A stretch of 17,358 bases of DNA from CAZIVO01 sp964542765 (GTDB lineage: Bacteria > Planctomycetota > UBA1135 > UBA2386). The DNA lies in the NCBI GenBank assembly GCA_964542765.1, contig CAZIVO010000078.1:1-17358 (forward strand), given 5' to 3'. The number at the start of each line of letters is the position of its first letter. The first letter of the stretch is position 1. The translations under genes were made by a program, and so were the position numbers. This document shows, one piece after another, positions 1 through 7,163 of this stretch. Below the pieces are notes generated by a model. That model saw only the letters and a program-made list of their open reading frames with translations, had not been told where the DNA came from and made no database searches.

Positions 1-2
1 AC

Positions 3-1535
3 ATCGAAAAGGACGGGGCACTGGAGCGACGTTTCCAGACCGTCGCCGTCGACCCACCTTCGAAGAGTCAAGCAGTGGAGATCCTCAAAGGTCTGCGTGA
101 CCGGTACGAGGCTCACCACCGTGTTCATTACACCCCCGAAGCTCTCGAAGCTGCGGTCGAACTTTCCAGCCGCTACATCAATGGTCGCTTCCTGCCTGAC
201 AAGGCAATCGATGTGATCGATGAAGCCGGAGCACGTGTTCGCATCCAGTCGATGACTCAGCCACCCGATCTGGCGGAGATGGACGATGATGTGACCCAAC
301 TCAACAAGGAAAAAGAGCAGGCGGTCGCAGACCAAGACTTTGAGCGCGCCGCCGATCTTCGCGACAAGTCTTATCAACTCGCCAAGAAGAAGGAGCAAAT
401 CCAAAAAGAATGGCGCGAGAAGGAAAGCCGCGAGAGCAGCGGCGAGGTCGACGAAGACATCATCGCCGAGACCGTCAGCAAGATGACCGGGGTACCTCTA
501 AACCGACTCGACCAGGCCGAGGCGAATCGCCTTTTGCAAATGGGCAATCACCTGTGCAAAGAGGTCATCAATCAGGACCCCGCCATCGAAGCCGTCACCA
601 AGGCGGTCCGCCGGACACGTTCCGGGCTCAAGGATCCGATGCGACCCATGGGTTGCTTCATCTTCCTGGGTCCTTCGGGAGTCGGCAAAACACTACTCTC
701 AAAGAAGTTGGCCGCCTTCATGTTCGGCAGTGAGGACGCAATCATCCAGATTGACATGTCCGAGTACATGGAGAAACACAATGCGTCACGACTGGTAGGC
801 GCGCCTCCCGGCTACGTCGGCTACGAGGAAGGTGGACACCTGACAGAGAAGGTTCGCCGCCGCCCCTACGCCGTGGTCCTCCTCGATGAGATCGAGAAGG
901 CTCACCCGGACATCTTCAACATGCTCCTCCAGATCATGGAGGAAGGCCGCCTGACCGATTCCTTCGGTCGCAATATCGACTTCCGCAACGTCATCATGAT
1001 CATGACCTCGAATATCGGGGCCAACTTGATCAAGAACTCAACCGGGTTGGGCTTCACCAATAAGTCTGCGGAATCCGGCTACGAGAAGATGAAGGAGTTG
1101 ATCAACGCAGAAGTCGAACGCCACTTCCGCCCGGAGTTCTTGAACCGCCTCGATGAACTCGTGGTCTTCAACCAGTTGACCAAGGATGACATGGCGAAGA
1201 TCGTGAAGATTGAACTGGCCAAGGTTGAAGAACGCCTGGAAGCAAAGAACTTGACCCTGGACGTCACCCAGCCAGTCCTGGACTTCCTGATCGAAAAGAG
1301 TTTCGATCAGCAGTTCGGTGCCAGACCACTCAAGCGCGCCATCGAACGCCACATCGAGGACCCTCTCGCCGAGGAGTTGCTCGGTGGCAGGATCTCGGGA
1401 CCACACCTGGTCTCCGGCGACATCGATGAGGAAGGGAAAATCGATTTCAAGATCGAACCCGCCCCTGCAAACGATCCCCCGGAAACAGAAACTGTCGGAA
1501 GCAGCGGCGACCCGGAGGACTCGGAGGAAGCGTGA
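3..1535 (+). CDS. clpC: ClpC-type Clp ATPase, C-terminal part (5' end outside window)
   Basis: AAA+ unfoldase that threads substrates into ClpP. The reading frame is open from the first base, so the N-domain and most of the first AAA+ module lie upstream. Visible in order: the end of AAA-1 with the LERRF arginine-finger region and the LPDKAIDVIDEAGA helix; a short coiled linker with a UVR-like motif (DFERAADLRDK, about 336-370); then AAA-2 with Walker A GPSGVGKT (669-692), pore loop GYVGYEEGG, Walker B VVLLDEIEKAHPD, sensor-1 MTSNIGA, an LGF tripeptide (1047-1055) where ClpC proteins carry the ClpP-docking loop, and sensor-2 GARPLKRAIERHI. The UVR-containing linker indicates ClpC rather than ClpA or ClpB, which has a long M-domain. 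The protein ends in a low-complexity acidic tail of about 25 residues. It overlaps the next gene by four bases (GTGA), so the two are probably co-translated. The family call is firm; the internal start is a window artefact. Confidence 0.95.
   Translation: MEKDGALERRFQTVAVDPPSKSQAVEILKGLRDRYEAHHRVHYTPEALEAAVELSSRYINGRFLPDKAIDVIDEAGARVRIQSMTQPPDLAEMDDDVTQLNKEKEQAVADQDFERAADLRDKSYQLAKKKEQIQKEWREKESRESSGEVDEDIIAETVSKMTGVPLNRLDQAEANRLLQMGNHLCKEVINQDPAIEAVTKAVRRTRSGLKDPMRPMGCFIFLGPSGVGKTLLSKKLAAFMFGSEDAIIQIDMSEYMEKHNASRLVGAPPGYVGYEEGGHLTEKVRRRPYAVVLLDEIEKAHPDIFNMLLQIMEEGRLTDSFGRNIDFRNVIMIMTSNIGANLIKNSTGLGFTNKSAESGYEKMKELINAEVERHFRPEFLNRLDELVVFNQLTKDDMAKIVKIELAKVEERLEAKNLTLDVTQPVLDFLIEKSFDQQFGARPLKRAIERHIEDPLAEELLGGRISGPHLVSGDIDEEGKIDFKIEPAPANDPPETETVGSSGDPEDSEEA
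1523..1528 (+). promoter_or_regulatory. Ribosome binding site GGAGGA for the patatin-ferredoxin gene
   Basis: GGAGGA lies three bases before the GTG at 1532, and a second GGAGGA sits at 1514-1519. Both are inside the end of the clpC reading frame. They support the GTG start that overlaps the clpC stop codon. Confidence 0.6.
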
Positions 1536-2656
1536 CCGCCGCCGAGGGGCCGGCTCAACGCTCGGCAGCCACGAACGGCCAGACGCATCGCCCCCATACC
1601 GTGCTTGTGCTCGGCGGGGGCGGCATGAAGGGCTTCGCCCACATCGGCGTCATTCGTGCGCTCGAACGACTGGGGATCGAGGTCGACGAGGTGGTCGGCA
1701 CGAGCATGGGTGCCGTCATGGGCGCAGCGCTGGCAGCTGGCATGAACTCGTCCGAGATCGAAGAGATCACCGGTGAAATCTCGATAAAGAGCTACTTCAA
1801 GGTCAACCTCCTGAAGTTTCTGATTCGCGGCTACAAGCACGCCTCTGTCTACAAAGGAAAGGCCTTCCAGGAATTTCTGCAAAAGCACCTCCCGCAGAAA
1901 TCGTTCGCGGAACTGGAGAAGCCCTTCACTTGCAACGCCCTGTCATTGAACAACGGAACTCTGCGTTATTTTGGCCGGCATGAATCCGAACCTGTCGCTG
2001 TCGCCGATGCGGTCTACTCGAGCAGTTGCCTGCCTGGCGTCTTCGAACCCATCGAGATCGATGGTGATCACTACATCGACGGAGGTATGACCGAGAGCCT
2101 CTCTCTCAGGATCGCTCGTATCCGACGCCCTGATTTGATCATCGCAGTCGACCTGTCGATCCGCGAACATCACCAGGACATCCCTTATCGAGAGAGTCTG
2201 CCCCACATCCTCTTCCAGGCCTACGGGATCATGGGAGACGCTCTCAACGAGCTCAGCCTGCACCGATACCATGGTCCAGATGTCGCACTGATGAAACCCA
2301 AGGTTGCACACATCGGCATCCTCGACGAAGTCGACCTCCAAGAAATCATACGACTCGGCGAACGCGAAGCGCTCGAAGTGCTCACGACACACCGTCTGAC
2401 TCGACATCTCTGCCAACCCGATCTGGTCAATGAAATCAGCCGATCGATCAGGACGGCTCGCGATTTCGTGGAACTCGATGTCGACATGAATACCTGCACC
2501 CACTGCGGCATCTGCGCTGAAACCTGCCCGACGGCGGGCTTCGTAGCGGTTCCAACCGGCAGCGTCGTTGCAAAGAGCCACAACCATGAGTGCGCTCGGG
2601 ACATGGCATGCGAGCGGCTCTGCCCGGAAAAAGCCATCACCCTGCGCAACCTTTGA
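1532..2656 (+). CDS. Patatin-like phospholipase fused to a C-terminal 2[4Fe-4S]-type ferredoxin domain
   Basis: Predicted cytoplasmic serine lipid acyl hydrolase of 374 residues. The patatin fold shows the oxyanion Gly-rich loop GGGGMKGFAHIGV (28-40), the nucleophile elbow GTSMG with Ser58, and the DGG motif with Asp183, i.e. a complete Ser-Asp dyad. No signal peptide or membrane helix is seen. From about residue 315 a bacterial ferredoxin-like domain follows: Cys322-x2-Cys325-x2-Cys328-x3-Cys332-Pro, then Cys354-x2-Asp357-x2-Cys360-x3-Cys364-Pro. The second motif has Asp where the second cysteine is usual, as in Pyrococcus furiosus ferredoxin, so one cluster would be Asp-ligated or three-iron. 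The start is GTG overlapping the clpC stop, supported by a strong GGAGGA; initiation further in would approach the Gly-rich loop. The patatin assignment is firm. The fusion is read directly from one uninterrupted frame. Redox control of the hydrolase is only inferred. Confidence 0.9.
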   Translation: MTAAEGPAQRSAATNGQTHRPHTVLVLGGGGMKGFAHIGVIRALERLGIEVDEVVGTSMGAVMGAALAAGMNSSEIEEITGEISIKSYFKVNLLKFLIRGYKHASVYKGKAFQEFLQKHLPQKSFAELEKPFTCNALSLNNGTLRYFGRHESEPVAVADAVYSSSCLPGVFEPIEIDGDHYIDGGMTESLSLRIARIRRPDLIIAVDLSIREHHQDIPYRESLPHILFQAYGIMGDALNELSLHRYHGPDVALMKPKVAHIGILDEVDLQEIIRLGEREALEVLTTHRLTRHLCQPDLVNEISRSIRTARDFVELDVDMNTCTHCGICAETCPTAGFVAVPTGSVVAKSHNHECARDMACERLCPEKAITLRNL

Positions 2657-2746
2657 TCCAAAGCGATCGAGGGTCCGGATAAGGCGTTGGTTCAAAAGAT
2701 ATCGAGGGCACCTGCCCCTTTCCCCTCCGGTGGCTAGCATGATCCG

Positions 2747-3484
2747 ATGCTCGGTCGCGCCGCACTCACTTTCTTGATCCCCACCATTCTGGCGGCGTCA
2801 TGCCACTTCGGGGATCGTGACGAACCACCGGTCGCCACCTTCTCGATCGTCGGCTTCGACCCACAAACAAGAGAACTCGGAGTGGCGGTTCAGTCCAAGT
2901 TCATCGCCGTTGGCGCCGTCGTCCCATGGGCCAAGGCCGGTGTCGGTGCCATTGCCACCCAGGCCTGGGCCAACACGACCTTCGGGCCCCGCGGACTCTC
3001 CCTGCTCGAGAAAGGTATGCCCGTCGCCGATGTTCTGACAAAACTGATCGACGAGGACCCGGGCAAGAAACGACGACAGGTCGGCATCATCGACGCGCAA
3101 GGGACCGCCGTCACCTTCACTGGCGCCGACTGCTCGGATTGGGCTGGCGGCATCGCCAAGAAGAACTACTGCGCCCAAGGCAACATCCTCGCCGGCGAGG
3201 ATGTCGTCAAAGCCATGGCCGCCAGCTTCGAAGAGCACGACGGCGACCTCGGAGACCGACTACTTGCCGCGCTGGCTGCTGGCCAAGATGCCGGCGGCGA
3301 CCGACGAGGGCGTCAATCGGCGGCCCTTTTGATCGTCAAGGAACGAGGCGGCTACGGTGGTCACAACGACCGCTACCGCGATCTCCGCGTCGATGATCAT
3401 GAGACGCCCATCGCCGAACTCAAGCGGATCTACGCACTTCACAAGAGCATCTTCCGGCCACGCCGATCGCGTGATCGACGCTGA
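2747..3484 (+). CDS. DUF1028 family protein (putative Ntn-hydrolase fold), probably exported
   Basis: 245 residues. After a 30-residue leader the whole protein matches the DUF1028/COG3342 pattern: TFSIVGFD at 31-38, GVAVQSKFIAVGAVVPWA, GVGAIATQAWAN, the RQVGI segment, TGADCSDWAGG, AQGNILAGEDVV, AGQDAGGDRRGRQSAALL and DLRVDDHETPIAELKR near the end. The family is classed with the Ntn-hydrolase superfamily but has no established reaction that I know of. The leader (MLGRAALTFLIPTILAASC) is hydrophobic and ends in LAAS before Cys19, so it is either a weak lipobox or an ordinary signal peptide; this places the protein outside the cytoplasmic membrane. No clear ribosome binding site precedes the ATG. 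It lies 90 bp after the patatin gene on the same strand. Function unknown. Confidence 0.85.
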   Translation: MLGRAALTFLIPTILAASCHFGDRDEPPVATFSIVGFDPQTRELGVAVQSKFIAVGAVVPWAKAGVGAIATQAWANTTFGPRGLSLLEKGMPVADVLTKLIDEDPGKKRRQVGIIDAQGTAVTFTGADCSDWAGGIAKKNYCAQGNILAGEDVVKAMAASFEEHDGDLGDRLLAALAAGQDAGGDRRGRQSAALLIVKERGGYGGHNDRYRDLRVDDHETPIAELKRIYALHKSIFRPRRSRDRR

Positions 3485-3732
3485 CAGAAAAAGATCACCC
3501 AGACCAGAGATGAACATCCCGTCCGCTCCCCCGCTGGAAAACTTGAAATCTCCGGACAAGAATCATCTTCGGAGAAGGAAAGCGTCGCTTCCTCCAAGAG
3601 GATGCTCCAGCCAGTTGATGATCCTCTGCACGATGCACCGAAGATGGTTCAACACCCAGCTTGGGCAAGAGCAGTGCGGAGGTGCGATCTGAAATATGTC
3701 CGCCCGCTCACCAGATAGGTCATGAACAAGCC
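3485..3732. other. Intergenic stretch without a supported gene
   Basis: I find no convincing coding region here. Two weak inverted repeats are present: TCTCCG/CGGAGA (3549-3554 and 3570-3575, 15-base loop) and GGAA..TTCC around 3577-3592 with a bulge. They could form a terminator structure after the DUF1028 gene, but no T-run follows. A longer reading of the next gene from TTG at 3661 would extend into this stretch. Confidence 0.4.
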
Positions 3733-4365
3733 ATGTCCCGCTTCCTCGATGCTGCCAACCTGATCTCGCTCGCCGGCTTGTGCTACTCCCTCGCAGCAGC
3801 CCTCCTGGCCACCGAAGGGATGCTCCAATGGGCAATGCCCGCTCTGATCGCAGCCGGGCTATGCACTCTTCTCGATGGCGTGATTGCCAGGGGGCTCAGC
3901 CGCACAGATGAAGAGAGAAGATTCGGCGCCCGACTCAACTCACTGGTCAATGTCTGCTCTTTCGGGATCGTCCCAACCTTTTTCCTCCATGCCAGCGGCA
4001 TGAAGAGCCCCTTGGAATTGATGTTGATCGCAATATTTGCGGCCTCTGCTGTCTGGCGCCTCGCCTACTTCGACGCCGTCGGCCTCCGGACGGACCAAGC
4101 CGTGGGAAAGAGCAAATATGTCGGCTTACCGGTCTCCTACATCGCGCTCATCTTTCCGACGACGTTTCTTGCAGGTTTTGCTGGACCGACAGCGCTGCGA
4201 TTCTCCGCTTGTTGCACTGCCATATTCGTGTCAGCGGCAATGCTGAGCCGAGTTCCTATCCCCAAACCTGGAAGAAGATCGTACGGCTTACTCTTGCTGA
4301 TCACCCTCCTGCTGACAACCATCTATGCCTTCGGAGCAAGTCAGTTCACGATCCAAGCACGCTAG
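3733..4365 (+). CDS. CDP-alcohol phosphatidyltransferase homologue (PssA-like) with degenerate catalytic motif
   Basis: Integral membrane protein of 210 residues from the ATG at 3733. The family makes phospholipids by moving a phosphatidyl group from CDP-diacylglycerol to an alcohol such as serine. The order of elements matches phosphatidylserine synthase PssA: N-terminal LDAANLISLAG, the LLDGVIAR signature, then GARLNSLVNVCSFGIVPTFFL, with further hydrophobic helices to the end. The family motif D-x2-D-G-x2-A-R-x8-G-x3-D-x3-D is broken. The first Asp is Thr45, the second is kept (Asp48), and the third and fourth, including the catalytic base, are Asn69 and Asn73. The A-R to G spacer is 11 rather than 8. 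A start at TTG 3661 would add 24 polar residues that PssA proteins lack, so I prefer the ATG. The fold assignment is firm; activity is doubtful. It is either a pseudoenzyme or a family member with altered chemistry. Confidence 0.8.
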   Translation: MSRFLDAANLISLAGLCYSLAAALLATEGMLQWAMPALIAAGLCTLLDGVIARGLSRTDEERRFGARLNSLVNVCSFGIVPTFFLHASGMKSPLELMLIAIFAASAVWRLAYFDAVGLRTDQAVGKSKYVGLPVSYIALIFPTTFLAGFAGPTALRFSACCTAIFVSAAMLSRVPIPKPGRRSYGLLLLITLLLTTIYAFGASQFTIQAR

Positions 4366-4475
4366 ACGAGCAACCAAACATCAAAAGCCCCCGGACTCGC
4401 TCGAACTGACCACCACATATCCCTTCAACCGCCATGCAATCAACAGGCATTCCATGCGATCGTGCTCGCCAAACT

Positions 4476-4482
4476 GAGGGAG
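4476..4482 (+). promoter_or_regulatory. Ribosome binding site GAGGGAG deciding a TTG start
   Basis: GAGGGAG ends seven bases before the TTG at 4490. An in-frame TGA at 4475-4477 closes the frame just upstream, so this TTG is the only start that keeps the first membrane helix intact. The next in-frame ATG is at 4529, inside that helix. Confidence 0.65.
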
Positions 4483-4489
4483 TGGGTGC

Positions 4490-5635
4490 TTGACCGTCAA
4501 CTGGGGCTACATCTTTCAGCAAGGCATCATGCTGCTGGTCGTCGGCATCATCATCGCCCTCCTCAGATTCGTCCTGCGAGCCATGGGTGTCCGGCAACAA
4601 CCGTCCTGCCTTTGGCTCTGGTTGGAACTGATCACCCTCTCCCCCCTCTTCTACCTCCTGGGGAGGCATTGCCTCGGCCTCGGATGGGGATCGCTCCTAC
4701 CAGGGCGAGTATTGCCCTTCTTCGTCGGCGTGAATCTCGTGTTCTACTGGCTAGCCGTCATCTGGCCCTTGCGTGTCTTTTGGAACCGCCGCAAGTCAGG
4801 CTCGGAACTGGCACGAAACATCACCGTTGGCACTGCGATCATCTTTGTCCTCGGCGCGATCTACGCATGCTTCGTGGAACCACTGCTCCTCGATCGTGAT
4901 CATCGGGAACTTCGATTCGAAGAGATCGGTAGAAACCCTGTCCGGGTAGCACACATCTCCGACCTGCAACTCATCGATCTGGGGCCTCGCGAAAACAGTC
5001 TGGTCGGAGCAGTCAATGACTTCGAGCCCCACATCATCGTCATGAGCGGCGACTACATCTGTGCACAACTGTCCGAAGAGACTGCAATCGCAGCTGCACG
5101 CTCGGTGATCTCACGACTACAGGCGAGCCATGGGATCTACGCGACAACCAGCGATTCGGAGACACTTGAACAACGATTGATGATCTTCAAAGGTCTCGAT
5201 GTCCATTACCTCCTCAACAAGAGCACCGTGGTGGAAATTGAGGGGGTGAAGGTCCGCATCGGCGGCGTCAATCACTACGCACCACGCTGGAACCGCACTT
5301 GCGGCAAGGCAAGCGATGATGAACTGTTCATCGTCGCTTGCCACACTCCCGATTACGCCGAAGAAACTCACGCACGAATCCCCGAAACCGACCTCTACCT
5401 CTGTGGTCATACGCACGGAGGACAGGTGCAGATTCCGTGGATGGGGCCGATCGTGACCTTCACACGCAAGACACCACGGCACATCGCCGCCGGAGGGCTC
5501 TTCGAGACTGCCAGCGGCATGCCCTTCGCGGTATCTCGCGGAATCGGCATGGAGGGAAACTATGCTCCGCGAGTGAGGTTCAACTGCCGACCGCATCTGT
5601 TCCTGCTGACGCTCCGAGGTGACAAGGCACGCTGA
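4490..5635 (+). CDS. Membrane-anchored calcineurin-like metallophosphoesterase with altered active-site motifs
   Basis: 381 residues. The N-terminal third has four probable membrane helices (about 10-30, 41-58, 75-97, 111-129). A YkuE/YaeI-like metallophosphoesterase domain follows from about 150. Motifs: ISDLQ with Asp158 and Gln160 where the family usually has D-x-H; SGDYI with Asp188; GIYATTSDSE where GNHD/E is expected, so Asn becomes Asp222 and the catalytic His becomes Ser223; CHTPD with His285; and an intact GHTHGGQ with His307 and His309. D-x-Q is known in ADP-ribose/CDP-choline phosphatases of this superfamily, so it does not rule out metal binding, but loss of the GNH His is unusual. 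The domain resembles enzymes acting on lipid pyrophosphates or glycolipids, but I cannot name a substrate. It follows the CDP-alcohol transferase homologue by 124 bp on the same strand. The TTG start is chosen from the good Shine-Dalgarno and upstream stop. Confidence 0.85.
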   Translation: MTVNWGYIFQQGIMLLVVGIIIALLRFVLRAMGVRQQPSCLWLWLELITLSPLFYLLGRHCLGLGWGSLLPGRVLPFFVGVNLVFYWLAVIWPLRVFWNRRKSGSELARNITVGTAIIFVLGAIYACFVEPLLLDRDHRELRFEEIGRNPVRVAHISDLQLIDLGPRENSLVGAVNDFEPHIIVMSGDYICAQLSEETAIAAARSVISRLQASHGIYATTSDSETLEQRLMIFKGLDVHYLLNKSTVVEIEGVKVRIGGVNHYAPRWNRTCGKASDDELFIVACHTPDYAEETHARIPETDLYLCGHTHGGQVQIPWMGPIVTFTRKTPRHIAAGGLFETASGMPFAVSRGIGMEGNYAPRVRFNCRPHLFLLTLRGDKAR

Positions 5636-5675
5636 CCACGGACAACGGAGCCATCGCCTTGCCTTGATTCATCTG

Positions 5676-5693
5676 GTGTCCGGGGCCGGACAC
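5676..5693 (+). terminator. Perfect 8+8 palindrome, possible terminator
   Basis: GTGTCCGG, two G, then CCGGACAC forms a perfect inverted repeat 40 bp after the phosphoesterase stop and 127 bp before dprA. No T-run follows, so it may be a hairpin terminator, an RNA-stabilising stem, or an operator. The rest of the 185-bp gap (5636-5820) shows no gene. Confidence 0.35.
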
Positions 5694-5820
5694 TATCCCG
5701 CTCTATCTCCCACACAGGAAAGAGAACGGCAGCGACGGATCGCACGGAAGGCTCGCTCCTTGCCCCCGAGCAGGATCGGATGAGAAACCAGCTTCACTTC
5801 CCCGCCACAGGCTCCTGCCC

Positions 5821-6966
5821 ATGGACCCCCATCTCTTGCTCGCCGCTGCCGAAGGTTCGAACCCCACGCTCATCCCGGCCCTGCTCGACCCGACAGCGGA
5901 TCCCGGTGAGTTGCTCTGCCCCACTCGCGCCAGAACTCTGAAACTTCCACGGGCCCTGCAACAACGCCTCGCAAATCGATCCCTGCTCGAACAGCGCGTC
6001 CGAACATGGCTGGAACTCGCATCTCGGCTCGACATCACGATCTTGACACCGCGATCGGAGACCTACCCCGCGAGACTCCGCAACGCACCCTTGCGGCCTC
6101 TGGCTCTGTTCTTGAAAGGGCCGCCCCGCGCCCTCGCAACCTGCCAGCGCACGGTGGCCATCGTCGGCAGCCGCACACCAACAGCATACGGAAGGGCCGC
6201 ATCTCACGACTTCGCGACATCGCTGGTCCGGGCCGGCTTCGTGATCTGGAGCGGGCTCGCCATTGGTATCGATGGAGTGGCACATCGCGCTTGCGTCTCG
6301 AGCGGACAGCCAACGGTCGCCGTTCTCGCTGGCGGCCTCGACCGGATCTACCCGGCCAGCCACCACGGACTGGCCCATGAGATCCTCGCCGCCGGCGGTT
6401 GCCTGCTGAGTGAGACACCTCCCGGACAGAGGGCTACCCGAGGACATTTCCCTCGACGCAACAGGATCCTCGCCGCTGCGGTCGAAGCAGTCCTCGTGAT
6501 CGAAGCCGGTCAGGCCTCCGGATCACTGCATACAGCGAACCATGCAGCAGAAACAGGTGTCCCGGTCTTTGCCGTGCCAGGCCCATACACGAATCCACGC
6601 AGCCGGGGTTGCCATGAACTGATCGCCCAAGGTGCACAGATCGCGCTCGATCCCGAAGATGTCCTGCGCCGTCTGCAGGTCGAGGCAGGGCTGCGAAGCA
6701 ATGGATTCCGCATGGATCTGGATCTGTCCGCCGACGAAGAAGCTATCCGGCGCGTCCTCGAACAGGGGCCCAGACCGGCCGACCTCGTGCAGCGCGAGAC
6801 TCGCCTCGGCCCCGAACATTTCTTGGAGGTCCTCGCCTCGCTCCAAGAACGCGGCCGGATCCAGTCGCTGGCCGGAGATCTTTTGGCCCTGAACCATCCC
6901 ACAGCTCTCCACGAACCCCCGGAGAAAAAAGCCGATGCCAGCCGCCATGCCGGCGAAGGCGACTGA
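5821..6966 (+). CDS. dprA: DNA-processing protein DprA (Smf)
   Basis: 381 residues. DprA binds incoming single-stranded DNA and loads RecA during natural transformation, and many non-competent bacteria also keep it. The Rossmann-like core shows VAIVGSR (GSR at 116-118), the stretch GFVIWSGLAIGIDGVAHRA, VAVLAGGLDRIYPASH, GGCLLSETPPG, FPRRNRI, VLVIEAGQASGSLHTA and VFAVPGPYTNPRSRG. A C-terminal winged-helix domain runs from about 300 (DEEAIRRVLEQGPRP..VLASLQERGRIQSLAGDLLAL), as in long DprA proteins. Length and motif order are normal. The ATG at 5821 has no strong ribosome binding site. The gene converges on the next one with two bases between stop codons. Identification is firm; whether this organism is transformable cannot be judged here. 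Confidence 0.95.
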   Translation: MDPHLLLAAAEGSNPTLIPALLDPTADPGELLCPTRARTLKLPRALQQRLANRSLLEQRVRTWLELASRLDITILTPRSETYPARLRNAPLRPLALFLKGPPRALATCQRTVAIVGSRTPTAYGRAASHDFATSLVRAGFVIWSGLAIGIDGVAHRACVSSGQPTVAVLAGGLDRIYPASHHGLAHEILAAGGCLLSETPPGQRATRGHFPRRNRILAAAVEAVLVIEAGQASGSLHTANHAAETGVPVFAVPGPYTNPRSRGCHELIAQGAQIALDPEDVLRRLQVEAGLRSNGFRMDLDLSADEEAIRRVLEQGPRPADLVQRETRLGPEHFLEVLASLQERGRIQSLAGDLLALNHPTALHEPPEKKADASRHAGEGD

Positions 6967-6968
6967 TT

Positions 6969-7163
6969 TCAGTCGATGAAGAAGTAGGTGAGCCCGAGCA
7001 TGCTGATCACGGCCACCGCGGTCCAACCACAGGTCTTGATCGTGGCCCGCGTTGCAGAATGTAGCGTTGCCTTTGCCGTGGTGTGTTTCTGACCCGTGTA
7101 AACAATCATCACCAAGAACACCACGATGACGTAGATCACAACTCGCAAGTACCAGCTGGTCAC
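6969..7163 (-). CDS. Small two-helix membrane protein, translationally coupled
   Basis: 64 residues from a GTG start at 7163 that overlaps the stop of the upstream gene (GTGA), with AGGAGGAG just before it. Two hydrophobic segments are seen: about 6-23 (LRVVIYVIVVFLVMIVYTG) and 45-62 (CGWTAVAVISMLGLTYFF). They are joined by a basic, Thr- and Ala-rich loop (QKHTTAKATLHSATRATIK). An upstream in-frame ATG would give a longer, Arg/Cys-rich leader lying wholly inside the preceding gene, which I reject. I do not recognise a family. The coupling suggests it works with, or in stoichiometric proportion to, the upstream membrane protein. Confidence 0.75.
   Translation of the reverse strand: MTSWYLRVVIYVIVVFLVMIVYTGQKHTTAKATLHSATRATIKTCGWTAVAVISMLGLTYFFID

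Noticed and set aside
1307..1888. Minus-strand open frame spanning the clpC/patatin junction
   Set aside because: It covers two well-supported plus-strand genes and has no domain features.
1943..2740. Minus-strand open frame of about 265 codons opposite the patatin-ferredoxin gene
   Set aside because: The plus-strand frame has full catalytic and Fe-S motifs. The reverse frame has none.
3357..3692. Plus-strand open frame of about 111 codons overlapping the end of the DUF1028 gene
   Set aside because: The first part is an out-of-frame reading of the DUF1028 gene; the rest has no family features or ribosome binding site.
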